From: Neonectria sp. B-13
Taxonomy: Eukaryota > Ascomycota > Sordariomycetes > Hypocreales > Nectriaceae
DNA length: 64,000 nucleotides
Assembly (NCBI GenBank): GCA_002682825.1
Contig: NOKP01000020.1
Location: 1,054,001-1,118,000, forward strand
Direction of reading: 5' to 3'
Below are positions 45,542 through 56,127 of this stretch, piece by piece (the first letter of the stretch is position 1; each line of letters begins with the position of its first letter). The notes beneath the pieces are model-generated. The model saw nothing but the letters and a program-made list of their open reading frames with translations. It was not told where the DNA came from and made no database searches. A program made the translations under genes and the position numbers.

Positions 45542-46315
45542 ATGAACCGTTTCTCTTCCGCTGTGATTGGACATCTTTCCGGACCAGTCCTCTCGCCGCG
45601 ACCGCTGTACTCCCTGCTGCGACGGCATTTCTCAGTGAAAGCAATCTACTCCTCATTCCCTGCGACCCTGCATTACTACTGCCCGCGCCCCAAGTCGAGC
45701 CTATTCGACCACAAGGAAAAATACGGCCGCTCGGATGACCTGGTTGATGAAGCTGTCATTGTAGAGAAGAATGGTCTCGTATATCCGGCTATCAATACAG
45801 CATCTGGTTCGTACCTCGTTTCTGATAATGAGTAAGAACTGAACCCCAGTTAGGAGTTTCGAACGGTGCAGTCATGTTCCCAAATACGTTCGAGATGCAA
45901 GAGGTCGTGCGCGGAAACCTTGACGAAGCTCTTGATCGCGAGGACGAAGGCAAGCAAGTTGAGACCCCATTTCTCTACACTATTTCTAAGGGTATGAACA
46001 AGTTCTCTGCACTAGTCGATATTTTGGGTGCTGACGCAAACCACACAGGAACACCCATTCCCAACCATTTTGTTCTTATCAACGAGTTTATTTCCAAATT
46101 CTCTCTTCAGCCGTCACGCGGGATGCCCCTAAAAGGTCAGATGGTTCTATTCTGTTTTTCCGAAATCCTACTAATTCGGTCTAGATTTGAACAAGTCATT
46201 AGATAACTTCTACGATGAATATGCCCGTAAGGAGACCGCAGAGAACTGGTTGAGCGCACATCCCTATCAAGAGGCTGCATCGGATGATGCAGATCGCACA
46301 TGGATGGCCAAATGA
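45542..46315 (+). CDS. Tse2-like ADP-ribosyltransferase-type toxin domain protein, copy A
   Basis: Four exons (45542-45806, 45854-45991, 46049-46135, 46185-46315) encode 206 residues. Introns of 47, 57 and 49 nt carry good signals (for example CTGAC and CTAAT branch points), and all join in phase 1 without a stop. The domain is recognised by family resemblance to fungal proteins grouped with the Pseudomonas type VI effector Tse2: an N-terminal YGR..DLVDEAVI..NGLVYPAINT region, GAVMFPNTFEMQE, then GTPIPNHFVLINEF and a C-terminal helix. Tse2-type proteins adopt an ART-like fold. In bacteria they are cytotoxic; in fungi their role is unknown. Residues 1-48 are Arg/Ser/Leu-rich with RRHFS, like a mitochondrial presequence. 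Reading frame and splice sites are intact, so it is probably functional. Enzyme activity is inference. Confidence 0.75.
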
Positions 46316-46904
46316 TGCGTTAGGCGGAAAATACGTGAAACGCTGCTGGGCGCTGTAGTCAACCTATGTTGTCTGGTTCATGATCCTGTGTAAAACTACA
46401 CCAGCACACATTATTTGGACCTTGACTGAATGAGTTATCTACGTACCAGGATCGCAAGCCAAACCCAGAAAAAGAGTTTGGGTGTAAGTTCAACTCTATT
46501 CATCTAACAACAAAAGTAGTCGACCTTACTTGGAGAAATTGATTCCATGGTTATGCCCCTCAAACCGCCGTCTGTCTGATTTCTCGCTTGGCGGCGAACT
46601 GAAATCTTTAGATACTCCTAGTGAATAGAACGAGTGCGAGAGCCCGATAAACCGACATACTAATAAGTGGACTTTGGAGACTTCGGATGATACACCCATC
46701 TTGCTCCCAATTGAGATTACGCCTAAAATTTAGTGTGGTGTGCCAACTACAGGCAGACGGCATAGCAAGACCTCAGGCAGCAGAGTTGGCAGGTTAGTTA
46801 TTGCCTGAGGTACACACTGTGGCCTGCGTTTCGCTTCAGAAACGTACATCAGATTACTAACTAAAAAGTTGCACTTGAAGCAACCTGGACAGATCAAACC
46901 CAAG
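46316..46904. other. Spacer between the two Tse2-like genes
   Basis: 589 bp without a supported gene on either strand; no candidate small immunity-type reading frame was found. It includes the 3' UTR of copy A and the promoter of copy B. Confidence 0.55.
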
Positions 46905-47618
46905 ATGTCACTTCAAAACCTAATTGGCGTATTCAAAACAGCCCCCAAGGAGCTTTTTCGAGTAAACAGTGGCTATCAAGTCAAGGTACGCGCATGGACA
47001 CCCCAGCGACACACCTATGACATCGTCACACAAAACGGACTGGTTGAACCAAAAGCTCTTGACCCGTTGAGCTATGCAGGTTAGTGACAAAGGAAGAAAG
47101 CGAAACAAAAGAATATGCCCCTTTGGAGCTCCCTGGGACTGAACCGCATGCCAGCCCCCAACGGCGCATCGATGCGTCCCAATTCACCCTACCAGCAATC
47201 GCTTGTATCATGGCGATTCCGTAGCAACGACACCATCATCTATTCAGTTTCCGAAGGTGAGCCCGCGAACCCGGACCTATAGTTGCAGGCTTCGACATTA
47301 AGTGAGCACGCGCGAATGCTAACAAGCGTGTATAGGAACTCGGCTCCCTGATGACCTTCTCCTGGTGCATGAGCGATCAGACCATTACTCCATCCAGCCA
47401 GCAAAGGCAATGACCCTCGGCGGCATGTTCTCCTGCCTTCGGGTATGCTGAGACTCAAGACTGATGTATTGTTTCTAGACCTGAACGAAAAGATCACACG
47501 GTTCTTCCTAGCTAATGCTAAAGTATTCACGAAGAAGCAGTGGCTTGAAGCGTACCCAAAAGCCACCGAAAGCTCTCAATTTCCGGCGAGGAACTCGAGT
47601 CCGTCGACAAAGGTGTGA
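46905..47618 (+). CDS. Tse2-like ADP-ribosyltransferase-type toxin domain protein, copy B
   Basis: Four exons (46905-47079, 47155-47256, 47336-47422, 47479-47618) encode 167 residues, all junctions phase 1. Introns are 75, 79 and 56 nt. The last uses a GC donor (GCATGT) with acceptor TCTAG; no GT donor nearby keeps the frame. The pattern repeats copy A in shorter form: a Phe/Arg/Tyr region, a GLVEPKALDP motif, PNGASMRPN, then GTRLPDDLLLVHE, HYSIQP and a C-terminal helix ending near QWLEAYPKATESS. The N-terminus is short and lacks a presequence, so it is probably cytosolic. Sequence divergence from A is large, so this is an old duplication or two separate gains rather than a recent copy. Toxicity and enzyme activity are inferred from family, not shown. 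Confidence 0.7.
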
Positions 47619-50600
47619 TACATGCATTGCCACTGGGCGAGTGCGAAATGATGCTCTCATGTAATATCTCTTTTCTAGATAGAACGTTATAGACTCGTAT
47701 CTCTATTTATGCAGGAAAAGTTCGCGAATGCCGAAGAGCAACGCTCTCCTAAAATTGGGTGTTCTTATTTGGGTCATTTTGCTGGATAGCCCCATCGATC
47801 TCAAATATCTCACGTTGCTAGGGCTATAAGTACGCCATTAAGTCGCTCCATGTAGAATCTATCCTGATGACGAAATGGTGATAACAGGAACGGGGATGAC
47901 CGAAGTTTAATGATGGGATGTTCTCGGTTAGGGGTTACAGGGCATGTTCCATTCGTTTGTAATGGACAAGCAGATGGATGACCTTGGCACTAAGATAACA
48001 AATCCCCGGACGAGAAGAACTGAAAAGAAGCAATGACGAACAAAAAACAAAACAAGATGACGATGGCGCGGGGGTAGTGAATGTGGACCGGAGATAGCGT
48101 CCGCGCGCTCTGCAACGCTGCGGCTCCAGGCCAGTGGACCGAGCTCGGAGCCAAACGAAGTTGTCAGTTGTCAGAGACTGGGATGGCACAAGCTCGGTGA
48201 GGAAAAAGAAACAGAAAAAGAAAAGAAGAAGGAAACAAACCAAAAGGAAGGGCGTGGAACGCTGGAAAGCGAGATGGCAATTTCACGTAGCGTCTTCTAG
48301 CGGGCTTCTACTGCCGGGGCACGATGCAACTTTGACTTGGGCCTGCCCTTGCTTGGTCAGTGGCCATGGCGTCTTTCAGTCTCCGAATGGCCCGTGAGGT
48401 GCACTACTCTGCACATGACACCTTTGAGATGAGGTTTCAGGATGGGATGGGTTTATTTTAGGCCGGCGGTGGATGAGCGTCACCCATGAGAAGGGAGGAC
48501 GTACTACGAAGTTGGGTGTAAGTGCGATAGGCGATGGTTCACGATAACGGAGCTCACCCGTAAATTGCAGCACAATATCACCGGGGAGGCTCGGGGCACA
48601 TCCGGAGGAGCTGGCTGAGCTATGGTCCGAAAGGCCAAAAGGGGCTTGCCAGTTGGAGTGCTTGCCGGCGGGTTCAAGTGGGCGACAGCGAATCCAAGGC
48701 ACGCTCTTCGATGGCCTGGAGCGCTGATGAAACAGGGCCAAGTAGCCCAGTCGAGACGTCTCACTTCACTTTCATCTCCAGAAATGGGGCTCCAGAGCGG
48801 CGACTGGCGTGATGCCATCTCCTCAACAACAGCCCTAATGGATATAGCGCGAGCGCCATGCAGTAGTTGAAGCCCCCTTCAGCGGTAGTTATCGTGCATT
48901 TCATCAAGACAGAACAAGACCAGACAGAGCCTGGACCTGGATTCGGACCTGGATCTCCCTTCCCGAGGAGACCGAGTCGCCTGCAGAGGCTTCTCCAGCT
49001 TCTGCCCCTTGAAACTGTGGAGAGCTTCCGTGTTTCCGTTCCCTCAGTGATCCAATGCATAATCTAAAAGGACGGCGCTTCCCGTTTCTGAACCAACAAG
49101 TTCGGGAGAGGTCTGGCCCCATTGCTGTTAGTCTCGGATCAACGTGTTCTGCGGATCTCTGGCGATCAGGATCGACGCAGCCAGTGCCCAGTGGGGAGAT
49201 GAGAGAAACGACCACTCAGAAACAGAAAGACGGAAACCTGGAAAGACAGACCCTGATGATGATGAAGCAGGGCTGGGTTGGCAGGGTCCCTGGCTTGCCG
49301 AGTCGCACCAGAAGAAGAATGTTTCCATTCCCGTCCGAGTGGGGCTCGCCAGTGGCCAGCTTTCCAGTTGCATCCAGCTCCCTCATCTCCAGCTGCAGCT
49401 CCTTCCCTTGAGCGGCCAAGCAGCCAAGCAATGGTACCAAGCTCCTTCCAGCTCCAGGACCACCAGTTAGTTGTGTGTGCCTGAGGTCCTTCCCGGTGGT
49501 CGGTGCACTGACCCTTCTCGGGAGGCTTCAAGGGCCCAGGGGTGCCCTGTGCGCGCTCGGTCATCTGCGCCTGGGGCCGCTCCCCTAGGGGCCCAAGTCG
49601 CTAGCAGGGCCCTGGCGATGCCTGAGACGGACAGTCCAGCACCTCTCAGCGATGGCAGCCAAGGAGCGCCCACTTCCGCTGCCGCCGCCCGCAGCACGCA
49701 CCCAGCAGCACGTTCCACAAAGGATGTTGGAAGCTTTTCCAGATTCGTTAGCACGCGCGAAAGCCGTAAGTTAGAGAGGAGCGCACCGCCCACACGCTGC
49801 CCTGAGCGAGGCCATTGTCGCTACGACGCCACCAGAGGCTCGGGTCCTCCTGCTTGGTATCTGGTCGTGTGTGTTCTGGACTACTACTAGTACTACTACT
49901 ACTAGTAGTATGTGTGTGTAAATGCGAGTGTACCTAATCTGGGTGTGAGCTCCCCACCCCGCTGCCTTCGTCCTCGGCATTGTACGAATACAGCACCTAC
50001 TAAGTACATAGTAGAGTAGGTATGTATGCTATTGGTGTCTTGACGCCATTGCTTGCTAGCTGCTATGTACATTGGTACAGTACCGAGCAGGCCCCTTGCT
50101 GTGCTTGCATCCGCTTGCTCTGCTTCTCCACCGTCCATCTCATCATCGTCATCCATCAACAAGCCAGACCTCGTAGCCTCTCGCTTGTCCCTTTGGCCAC
50201 CCCCTCCCCCCCTGCTGACCACTGACCCTTGCTGCTGTTTGTGACGGCACTGCCCGCCCAGCTAAGAAAAACGTTACCCCACATCGAGCTTGCTTTGCTT
50301 TGGGCGTGTGAGAGAGCACTGTACTGTGGCGGGCGGCGTGTGGGTGGGTTGCAGGTTGTGTGTTGTGTGGTTGTGTGGTGGCGGTCGACGCTCCTCCGCG
50401 ACTGGACCGACTGGAATCTTTTCCTTTGCGGATCCAGATCCAGTTACTTTTGCCTTTCAGAATCCTGACCTCCTTCAACCCCATCCGCAGTTTCCTCGAG
50501 GAATCGTCCTGTCAAATCGTCGTTTGCCCGCTGCCGCTCTGCCGCGAACTCTCCCAGAACCACGTTGCTTGTGTTTGTGGCTGTGTTGATCGACAAAGAG

Positions 50601-51300
50601 TCCGTTCGTTGCAATCGCATCCGTCATCCCTCCTCAGCCGCTTGTCGTCCGCCTTGGTCCTGGCCTTTGGTAAGCCACTCCCACCGTCTTTCCTCCCGCC
50701 TTTGTCGCCGCGCTTGCTCACAGCTTCGAAGAGGCCTACCGTAACACCCTCGCGCAACCGCCCTCGGACGACCGACCTTTACGCTCACGCTCACGCGATC
50801 CCGACAAAGCCTCCGCGTGCGACGACAAAGAACGTTAACCCCAGTTTGGGATCTCGTGCAACCTGCAACTGTGATAGCTACCAGCCGGTTGACATTCCTC
50901 CCACGTTGCGGCCAACAACCCCAAGCTTGCGCGTCAACCATCACAAAGCCCGCCGCTGTATTGCCTGCTACCTCACCCACTGCCTTGCGTCCTGGATATC
51001 GAGTTGAACGTCTACGGCCTTGAGATCGTGGCCTGGTTGCCACAGCGCGGGCGATCCCGCCCCCAACCAACCCGGACAGAGCATGACCCGTCCCCGCTCC
51101 CATTCCTCTATCCGTTTCGCTCGCCCACGCACTTCTTACTGCTCATTGACGAGGGTCGAATCGAGAGAGAAAGACGCAAACTCCGGCGTCTCGGTGTAGC
51201 TGCGGCTGACAGCTTGCTGGAGGAGAGGTCATAGCCTGCCTTGCTGCTGGCGCAACATCGTCGGCGCTTAAGAACCCCAGCCTTCGTACGGCCTGTCACC
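47619..51300. other. 3.7-kb gene-free region and long leader
   Basis: Many GC-rich frames on both strands (47.9-49.9 kb) overlap each other and look random; I support none. A trinucleotide ACT/AGT patch lies at 49880-49910 and a TACGAATAC copy at 49983. From about 50,400 to 51,300 the plus strand is pyrimidine-rich and is probably the promoter and long 5' leader of the next gene. Confidence 0.5.
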
Positions 51301-54300
51301 ATGAGGCGGGGCCGCTCTCCAAGCTCACCCTCACCCTATCGGGCGATGGCCCATCACCAGGCCTCAGGCGTTGGGACTTCGTCAGACTCCATCTCACTTA
51401 TTCGGTCTTTCAATGTTGAGAACAACCCGACTCGGCCGGTGCGGCCTTCGCCGCTCACGGCATCCACCATTCGGGACATGCCCTTGGATTTGGTTGACCG
51501 GATGAGATCTTTTCCTCTTTTCATGTCCGCCCCCGAGGCCTTCCTTGTGGCCATCGGAAATCACCTGAAGCCCCAGGTCCATGCCGCGAATGACCATATC
51601 ATCACCGAAGGCGATGACGCAAAGGCCATGTATTGGCTAGTCCGTGGTGTCGTCGCCGTGACGTCTCGCGATGGCGAGGCCGTTTATGCGGAGCTGAAAC
51701 CTGGGGCCTTTTTCGGTGAAATTGGAGTTCTCATGCAGATGCCACGTACGGCCACCATCATTGCCCGGACAAAGTGCTTGCTCCTTGTTTTGAAGAAGGA
51801 GGACTTACAATCCGTCATGCCCATATTCCCGGAAATGGAGAAAGCGATTCGGGAGGAGGCGCAAGAGCGTCTGAACGTTCTCAAGAAACGGCGGCAAGAG
51901 GGAGGCCAGTTGCTCATGTCCCCCAAAATGGACTATGTGGCCCGAGAAATGGCCCCTGGTGAGGTGTCAACTGGAGAGAGAGGTGCTATCAAGGATGGCG
52001 CAGTCATCAACGCGAAGAAGAGAAAGTCTCCAAGCCCTGGCATCATCGAGGATCCTGCAGGTGGCAGTGCCTTGGGCAGCGGCCTGGTGAATATTCGCAA
52101 AACCTTGAAAGAGCTCCCTCTCTTTTCCACGCTTCCCGCAGATATCCTGCACTTCCTTGGACTCAGTGTTCAGCCCAGGACGTACACGCCGTTTACAGAC
52201 ATTGTCCGCCAGGGCCTTCCCGGAAACGAAATCTTCTTCATCGTTCGCGGCGAGGCCGAAGTAATTCACGACGAGCCTACCGACCGCGAGAGCACCCAAG
52301 CAATCAGCCGATCAATCCAAAGGAGACCCCGGTTGAAGGCTGGTCAATATTTTGGAGAGGTGGCGAGCTTGGGGCTGTCTCGTGGTCGAACCGCAACGGT
52401 GAGATCCATTACCACGGTTGAGTGCCTCATGATTACAGGTGCCGTTCTTGATGAGTTGTGGAGACGGTGCCCTCCGGACATCAAGTCTCAGGTTGAGGAG
52501 ACGGCGCGCCTGCGGTTCCAGACACAAAGCGACGATGTCGACATGGTGGATGCCGATGGAAAAGCAAAGGCGAACAAATCCGATCCTCCAACCCCGACAA
52601 CACCCGCACGGGCTTCGTTGCCTGATCTCACCTTCTCAACTCCATCAAAACCGAGTTCTCCAGTCAAGGATGACTCAAGTAATATGGCACCAAAGGATCC
52701 TGATCCGTTCTTGAGTGTGAACATGGAGAACCTCAGGAATCGTCGACGCCATTCACTGGCTCCGCCAACACCTCAGACCGAAGGCTCGACACTAACGACC
52801 AATGGGGTCAGGTCTCGTTTGGCAGAGGTAACACCCATCAAGTTCGCCTTCTCCCAATCCCCTCCGCCAGATGGCGAGGAGGACCTCCCAGCCAAGCGAG
52901 CTAAAGTCTTGCCAAGACGGCCCCTCACGCTGAGCAAACCTATTCTTTCGGACGAAATTTTAATCTACATCTTCAACCACGTTGACATCGGAGAGCTCTT
53001 CCGCTTGCGCCTTGTCAGCACCCACTGGCGCAAAATCCTTACCACATCCCCCAAGGTCTGCCAGTATGTCGACTTCTCAATGTACAACCGCAAAATCACC
53101 GATGAGATCATCATCAAGGTGCTCGCCCCCTTTGTAGGAACTCGTGCGCGGACGATCGACCTCAACAACTGTTTCCACATTACGGACGAGGGATTTGCGG
53201 CCCTATGGCAAAAATGTGGCAAAAATGTCAGGCAATGGAAGATGAAATCGGTCTGGGATGTCTCCGCCAACCAGATCCTGGAGATGAGCGAAAACGCGAA
53301 GGGCCTCGAGGAGGTGGACTGGAGTAATTGTCGCAAGGTGGGTGACAATCTACTAGGCCGTGTGGTCGGGTGGGTTGTGCCCGATCCGCCACCAGCAAAC
53401 AAGCAGGTTGTCATCTCGAGCTCAAACGCTAGGTCCAAGAACAAGACCCAGCAGCAGCAACAGCAACAGCAACAGCAGCAACAACAGCAGCAACAACAGC
53501 AGCAGCAGAAGGCGCAGAACATGCCTCCTCCGGGGACAGTCATTGGATGCCCCAAGCTGAAGCGACTGAACCTCTCTTATTGCAAACACATCACAGATCG
53601 ATCGATGGCTCATCTCGCCGCTCATGCTTCGAACCGCATCGAATCCCTTTCACTCACTCGCTGTACCTCGATCTCGGACGCTGGCTTCCAGTCATGGGCC
53701 CCTTTTCGGTTCGAGAAACTCTCTCGACTTTGCCTCGCAGATTGCACGTACCTGTCCGATAACGCGGTCGTGGCGTTGGTCAACTCGGCAAAGAATCTGA
53801 CACATCTGGACCTGTCATTTTGCTGCGCGCTTTCTGACACTGCGACAGAGGTGGTGGCGCTCCGCCTCCCAAAACTCCGGGAACTGCGCCTGGCATTCTG
53901 CGGGAGCGCTGTGAGCGACGGAAGCTTGGAAAGTGTAGCGCTTCACCTGAACGACCTAGAGGCTCTCAGTGTTCGCGGTTGCGTCAGGGTCACAGGCAGA
54001 GGCGTGGAGAATGTTCTTAACGGTTGTGGACGACTAAACTGGATCGATGTGAGTCAGTGTCGCAATTTAGAGGGATGGCTACGAGCAGGAGGAGTGGAGA
54101 GCTGGGGGTTCGACGATAAAACTGGCAACCCCCCAGTAGAGAGTGTGTCTAGCGAGAGTTCAGACGAGGGCGCGCCGCTCTCGGAAGCATTCGAGGAAGA
54201 ACCGCCGGTACCGAAGACTATGAGCGTTGCGATGTTGACGACGCAGAGCTTCATGCCACGGTCTGCGTTCGGACTGAGGATGAGGAGGGCGAGACGGCCC

Positions 54301-54342
54301 GTGAGATTTGTGATTGAGAAAGGAGTTGGCGGGCTGCGATGA
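51301..54342 (+). CDS. Two cyclic-nucleotide-binding domains + F-box + leucine-rich repeats
   Basis: A single exon from the ATG at 51301 encodes 1013 residues. The first cNMP-binding domain (about 70-180) contains GVLMQMPRTATI and FGEIG; the second (about 270-395) contains LKAGQYFGEVASLGLSRGRTATV. Both are recognisable phosphate-binding cassettes. An F-box follows at about 548-590 (LSDEILIYIFNHVDIGELFRLRLVSTHWRKIL). Leucine-rich repeats of the Grr1/SKP2 type fill about 600-950 (for example LNLSYCKHITDRSMAHLAAH, LTHLDLSFCCALSDTA). This suggests an SCF ubiquitin-ligase substrate receptor whose activity may respond to cAMP/cGMP or another ligand. A 20-residue polyglutamine run splits the LRR region at 717-736. 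The C-terminal tail is disordered. The first 55 residues are low-complexity; the start could also be a little upstream but has no ATG. Confidence 0.92.
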   Translation: MRRGRSPSSPSPYRAMAHHQASGVGTSSDSISLIRSFNVENNPTRPVRPSPLTASTIRDMPLDLVDRMRSFPLFMSAPEAFLVAIGNHLKPQVHAANDHIITEGDDAKAMYWLVRGVVAVTSRDGEAVYAELKPGAFFGEIGVLMQMPRTATIIARTKCLLLVLKKEDLQSVMPIFPEMEKAIREEAQERLNVLKKRRQEGGQLLMSPKMDYVAREMAPGEVSTGERGAIKDGAVINAKKRKSPSPGIIEDPAGGSALGSGLVNIRKTLKELPLFSTLPADILHFLGLSVQPRTYTPFTDIVRQGLPGNEIFFIVRGEAEVIHDEPTDRESTQAISRSIQRRPRLKAGQYFGEVASLGLSRGRTATVRSITTVECLMITGAVLDELWRRCPPDIKSQVEETARLRFQTQSDDVDMVDADGKAKANKSDPPTPTTPARASLPDLTFSTPSKPSSPVKDDSSNMAPKDPDPFLSVNMENLRNRRRHSLAPPTPQTEGSTLTTNGVRSRLAEVTPIKFAFSQSPPPDGEEDLPAKRAKVLPRRPLTLSKPILSDEILIYIFNHVDIGELFRLRLVSTHWRKILTTSPKVCQYVDFSMYNRKITDEIIIKVLAPFVGTRARTIDLNNCFHITDEGFAALWQKCGKNVRQWKMKSVWDVSANQILEMSENAKGLEEVDWSNCRKVGDNLLGRVVGWVVPDPPPANKQVVISSSNARSKNKTQQQQQQQQQQQQQQQQQQQQKAQNMPPPGTVIGCPKLKRLNLSYCKHITDRSMAHLAAHASNRIESLSLTRCTSISDAGFQSWAPFRFEKLSRLCLADCTYLSDNAVVALVNSAKNLTHLDLSFCCALSDTATEVVALRLPKLRELRLAFCGSAVSDGSLESVALHLNDLEALSVRGCVRVTGRGVENVLNGCGRLNWIDVSQCRNLEGWLRAGGVESWGFDDKTGNPPVESVSSESSDEGAPLSEAFEEEPPVPKTMSVAMLTTQSFMPRSAFGLRMRRARRPVRFVIEKGVGGLR
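53449..53508 (+). repeat. CAG/CAA tract coding for 20 glutamines
   Basis: Twenty consecutive Gln codons of mixed CAG and CAA, inside the LRR region of the F-box protein. The mixing suggests maintenance of the residue rather than simple slippage. Confidence 0.97.
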
Positions 54343-55045
54343 TACAAGGGGAGTAATGTTGCGGGCATATTTTCAGGAGGCCGGAGTCTTTGTTGGGGCT
54401 GCATGAGAGCATAGGGACCAAACAGCATCGGCGTCACAAGTCACGGAGAGGACTTCTTTGCTTTGATAGGATTCATGTTGGACTTTTGTGAACAGCGAGC
54501 AGGAACATGAATGGTTGGTTGATACTTTTTGTGGGTGGTGTGCTGCTATCAAGGAAAGGGATACATCCATGACAAGATACCCTGATGACGCTAAAGCTTG
54601 AGCTGAACCATACCGGCGTACATGGTAATGTTGAATGAAGCATCTAAATGAAGAGAAGGCAGTAGAATCTGGCCGTATGAGTTGAACCATTGTGATTGAT
54701 TTATTCACCAATCTGCTTCGCTGCTACGGCAAAGTTCTCGGTCGCCATGGTTTAAGTCCGAGAGGAGTAACTCGCTGGAGCTTTGGTAGCTCTCTCTCGG
54801 AGCTGATTGAACTGGCTGCTGACCAACGGAGTCACCAAGAGGCACCGGAAAATTCCACGAAGTTCCAACACGTGACGCCGGACTTAGGCAAGCTCCACTC
54901 CCGAATCAACGTCATGCTTTCCACCTCGGATCCTGTGCACATATTATACCCGGTCCGTCGCCGTCTTCTTCTCGTCCCCTCCCCGCACAACCGTTTCCTT
55001 TGTCAACCACTCAATCACATAACAACTGCGTTCCCCCGTTCGACA
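54343..55045. other. Spacer between the F-box and GHITM-like genes
   Basis: 3' UTR of the F-box gene and promoter of the next gene. An open frame continues upstream of 55046 but has no protein character. Confidence 0.55.
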
Positions 55046-56127
55046 ATGTCGTTTACGCTCACCATCCGCCAGGGGCCCGCGCGCCTCGCGCAGCGGCTGC
55101 CCCAACTCTCCAAGTCGGCGATGCGATCCGCCGCACCTGTGCGAAACTTCCACGCCCCGGCCAAGCCGACGGTCGGCTTCTTCTCGTCGCGCATCTCGTC
55201 GGCCACCACGCGGAGCGCTTTCCAGCGCGGTGCCCGCTCGTACCACCAAGAGGCAGCGCGAGAGGCCCCCGCGGCCAGCCAGACGACGCGCAAGTTGCTG
55301 GTCGGCGGTGCCATCTTCGGCGGCACCCTCGTCGCCATCAACGCCGTCTTCAACCGCGAGACCCGTGAGGATGGCGGCATGCCTATCTACGAGCGCGAGT
55401 ACCTGAACAACACCTTCCTGCACACCGGCCTCGGTATCGGAATCATCGGCTTGACTGCCCGCCAGATGGTGCAGAGTGGCTTTGTGTATCGGATCATGGT
55501 GACCAACCCGTGGGTTGTCGGCATTGGTGGTCTTGCGCTCAGCTTTGCGACCATGATCGGCACCCGGTCTATCAGCCCTGACAAGTAAGTCCTGAAATCG
55601 AATGTATGACGAAATAACGACGGATGCTAACGATCGACAGCTATGTTCCCAAGTACGCCCTCTGGACCGCCTTCAACGCCACCCAGGCTGCCTTCGTCGC
55701 CCCTCTCCTCGCTTTCGTTCCCGGTGCCCTCCTCGCCCGCGCTGGACTCTATACTTTTGCCATGATGGGTGGTCTCGCTATCGTCGGCGCCACTGCGAAG
55801 CAGGAGAAGTACCTTTACATCGGTGGTCCCCTCCTGGCCGGTGCTGCCATCGTCGCCGTTTCCGGCTTCGCTCCCCTGATCCTTCCTGTCACCGCGATCC
55901 GGACACTGGCGTTTACTGAGAGCATTTGGCTATACGGCGGTCTCGCCGTCTTTGGCGGCTTCACCCTGTACGATGTGCAGAAGGTGCTGCACCATGCTCG
56001 CTTGGCCCAGGCCGGCGTCATGCGCCGTGATCCCGTCAACGAGAGCATCTCGCTGGAGCTCGATTTCCTCAACATCTTCATCCGAATGGTCCAGATCCTG
56101 ATGATGCAGCAGAACCGACGAAAGTAA
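55046..56127 (+). CDS. Mitochondrial Bax-inhibitor-like protein (GHITM/TMBIM5 type)
   Basis: Two exons (55046-55584, 55641-56127) encode 341 residues; the 56-nt intron (GTAAGT...GCTAAC...ACAG) joins in phase 2. The first about 70 residues are Arg/Ser/Ala-rich with repeated RxxF/Y-S elements (VRNFHAP, GARSYHQ), a mitochondrial presequence. At least seven hydrophobic segments follow from about residue 90 (LLVGGAIFGGTLVAI, TGLGIGIIGLTAR, VVGIGGLALSFATM, FVAPLLAFVPGALLA, TFAMMGGLAIVGA). Near the end come the BI-1 family motifs SIWLYGGLAVFGGFTLYDVQKVLHHA and DPVNESISLELDFLNIFIRMVQIL. TMBIM5/GHITM sits in the inner mitochondrial membrane and is linked to cristae structure and Ca2+/H+ exchange in animals. 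The conserved YDVQ and LDFLNIFIR motifs and length support the call. Confidence 0.9.

Noticed and set aside
47900..49900. Cluster of GC-rich frames on both strands
   Set aside because: Mutually overlapping, no conserved motifs, no splice-consistent gene model.
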